A DNA stretch of 64,000 nt. Origin: Goleter apudmare HA4340-LM2 (GTDB taxonomy: Bacteria > Cyanobacteriota > Cyanobacteriia > Cyanobacteriales > Nostocaceae). The notes below the pieces were generated by a model, which saw only the letters and a program-made list of their open reading frames with translations, ran no database searches and was not told the origin of the DNA. Below are positions 63,555 through 64,000 of this stretch, one piece after another (position 1 is the stretch's first letter; every line of letters starts with the position of its first letter). The stretch spans positions 1 to 64,000 of the forward strand of contig JAHHHF010000095.1 in NCBI GenBank assembly GCA_019359495.1, given 5' to 3'. A program made the position numbers and the translations under genes.

Positions 63555-64000
63555 GTGAACGCCCCTAACAGCATCTCAGTAGAAACTCAGTCACGCAAAG
63601 CGGATCACATCCGTATTTGTCTAGAAGAAGATGTTCAGTCTCATCAAATTACTAGTGGGCTGGAACGCTACCGTTTTATTCATGCTTGCTTACCAGAATT
63701 AGACCGTGATGAGATTAATCTCAGTACGACTTTCTTGGGGAAACATCTGAACGCACCTCTGTTAATCTCTTCGATGACTGGGGGAACGGAACAAGCGGGA
63801 ATCATTAACCAACGGTTAGCGCAGGTTGCCCAAAAATATAAAATAGCTATGGGTGTTGGTTCTCAGCGAGTCGCAGTGGAAAAACCCCAGGTGGCTGATA
63901 CTTTTGCTGTCCGCAAGTATGCACCTGATGCGCTGCTGTTTGCTAACTTGGGGGCTGTACAACTTAATTATAAATATGGTTTGGATGAGTGTTTGCGGGT
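63555..64000 (+). CDS. fni: Isopentenyl-diphosphate delta-isomerase, type 2 (5' part)
   Basis: Flavin-dependent type 2 IPP isomerase, which makes DMAPP for carotenoid, chlorophyll and quinone side chains. From a GTG at 63555 the frame reads [20 protein letters not shown], then [66 protein letters not shown], all family landmarks (TGG and GSQR hold FMN). It is cut by the window end after about 148 codons. The GTG is chosen because no ATG precedes the conserved RKADHI block in this frame. Confidence 0.95.
   Translation, partial: MNAPNSISVETQSRKADHIRICLEEDVQSHQITSGLERYRFIHACLPELDRDEINLSTTFLGKHLNAPLLISSMTGGTEQAGIINQRLAQVAQKYKIAMGVGSQRVAVEKPQVADTFAVRKYAPDALLFANLGAVQLNYKYGLDECLR

Overview
The window looks like chromosome of a filamentous, probably heterocyst-forming cyanobacterium of the Nostoc/Anabaena group. 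Evidence: very many GCGATCGC (HIP1) octamers, cyanobacterial gene types (phytochrome plus Rcp-type regulator, HstK-type Ser/Thr-His double kinases, Uma2 proteins, type 2 IPP isomerase, PEP-CTERM protein) and many runs of heptanucleotide tandem repeats (STRR type) typical of Nostoc intergenic DNA. No database search was possible; family calls rest on motifs read directly.

Layout. 1-2.2 kb: ATP synthase epsilon and beta genes (minus strand) with heptamer repeats around their junction. 2.7-6.2 kb: SirB1-like protein, SRPBCC protein, MITE-like foldback, MscS-type membrane protein. 6.2-11 kb: light/redox-type signalling block on the minus strand (phytochrome-like kinase, Rcp-like response regulator, REC-GAF-kinase) with five 11-bp-phased direct repeats before the last gene. 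11.3-14.8 kb: cell-wall amidase and dnaG. 14.8-18.6 kb: three-subunit molybdenum hydroxylase (PaoABC/YagTSR type). 18.6-31 kb: housekeeping and hypothetical genes, tRNA-Arg(CCG), an M23 peptidase, a carotenoid-desaturase-like flavoprotein, transposase debris, an AtzG-AtzE amidase pair and a rhomboid that has lost both catalytic residues. 31-35.2 kb: two convergent Ser/Thr kinases sharing one strong terminator-like hairpin.

35.6-44.6 kb is the accessory part: a PLD-SNF2 helicase, a small antitoxin-like gene, two Uma2 nucleases and an 1118-aa protein that joins the N-terminal half of a DUF499 ATPase to the C-terminal half of a DUF1156 DNA methyltransferase. All are on the minus strand, and the block is bounded by one 13-bp inverted repeat. 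It resembles a reduced DISARM-related anti-phage locus. Three copies of a GTAGTG...CACTAC foldback element sit in it, one of them, with seven heptamers, inside the helicase reading frame.

44.6-57.2 kb: a membrane GTPase and two tandem HstK-type kinases of about 1800 aa. 57.3-61.3 kb: an MFS transporter, a fused ModB-ModC molybdate transporter, a broken modA, and a divergent RHH-TOBE regulator with candidate operators between. 61.5-64 kb: DUF937 protein, pentapeptide-repeat protein, a zinc-ribbon protein and the start of fni. The molybdate locus and the molybdenum hydroxylase are functionally linked in principle, although the local binding protein gene is dead.
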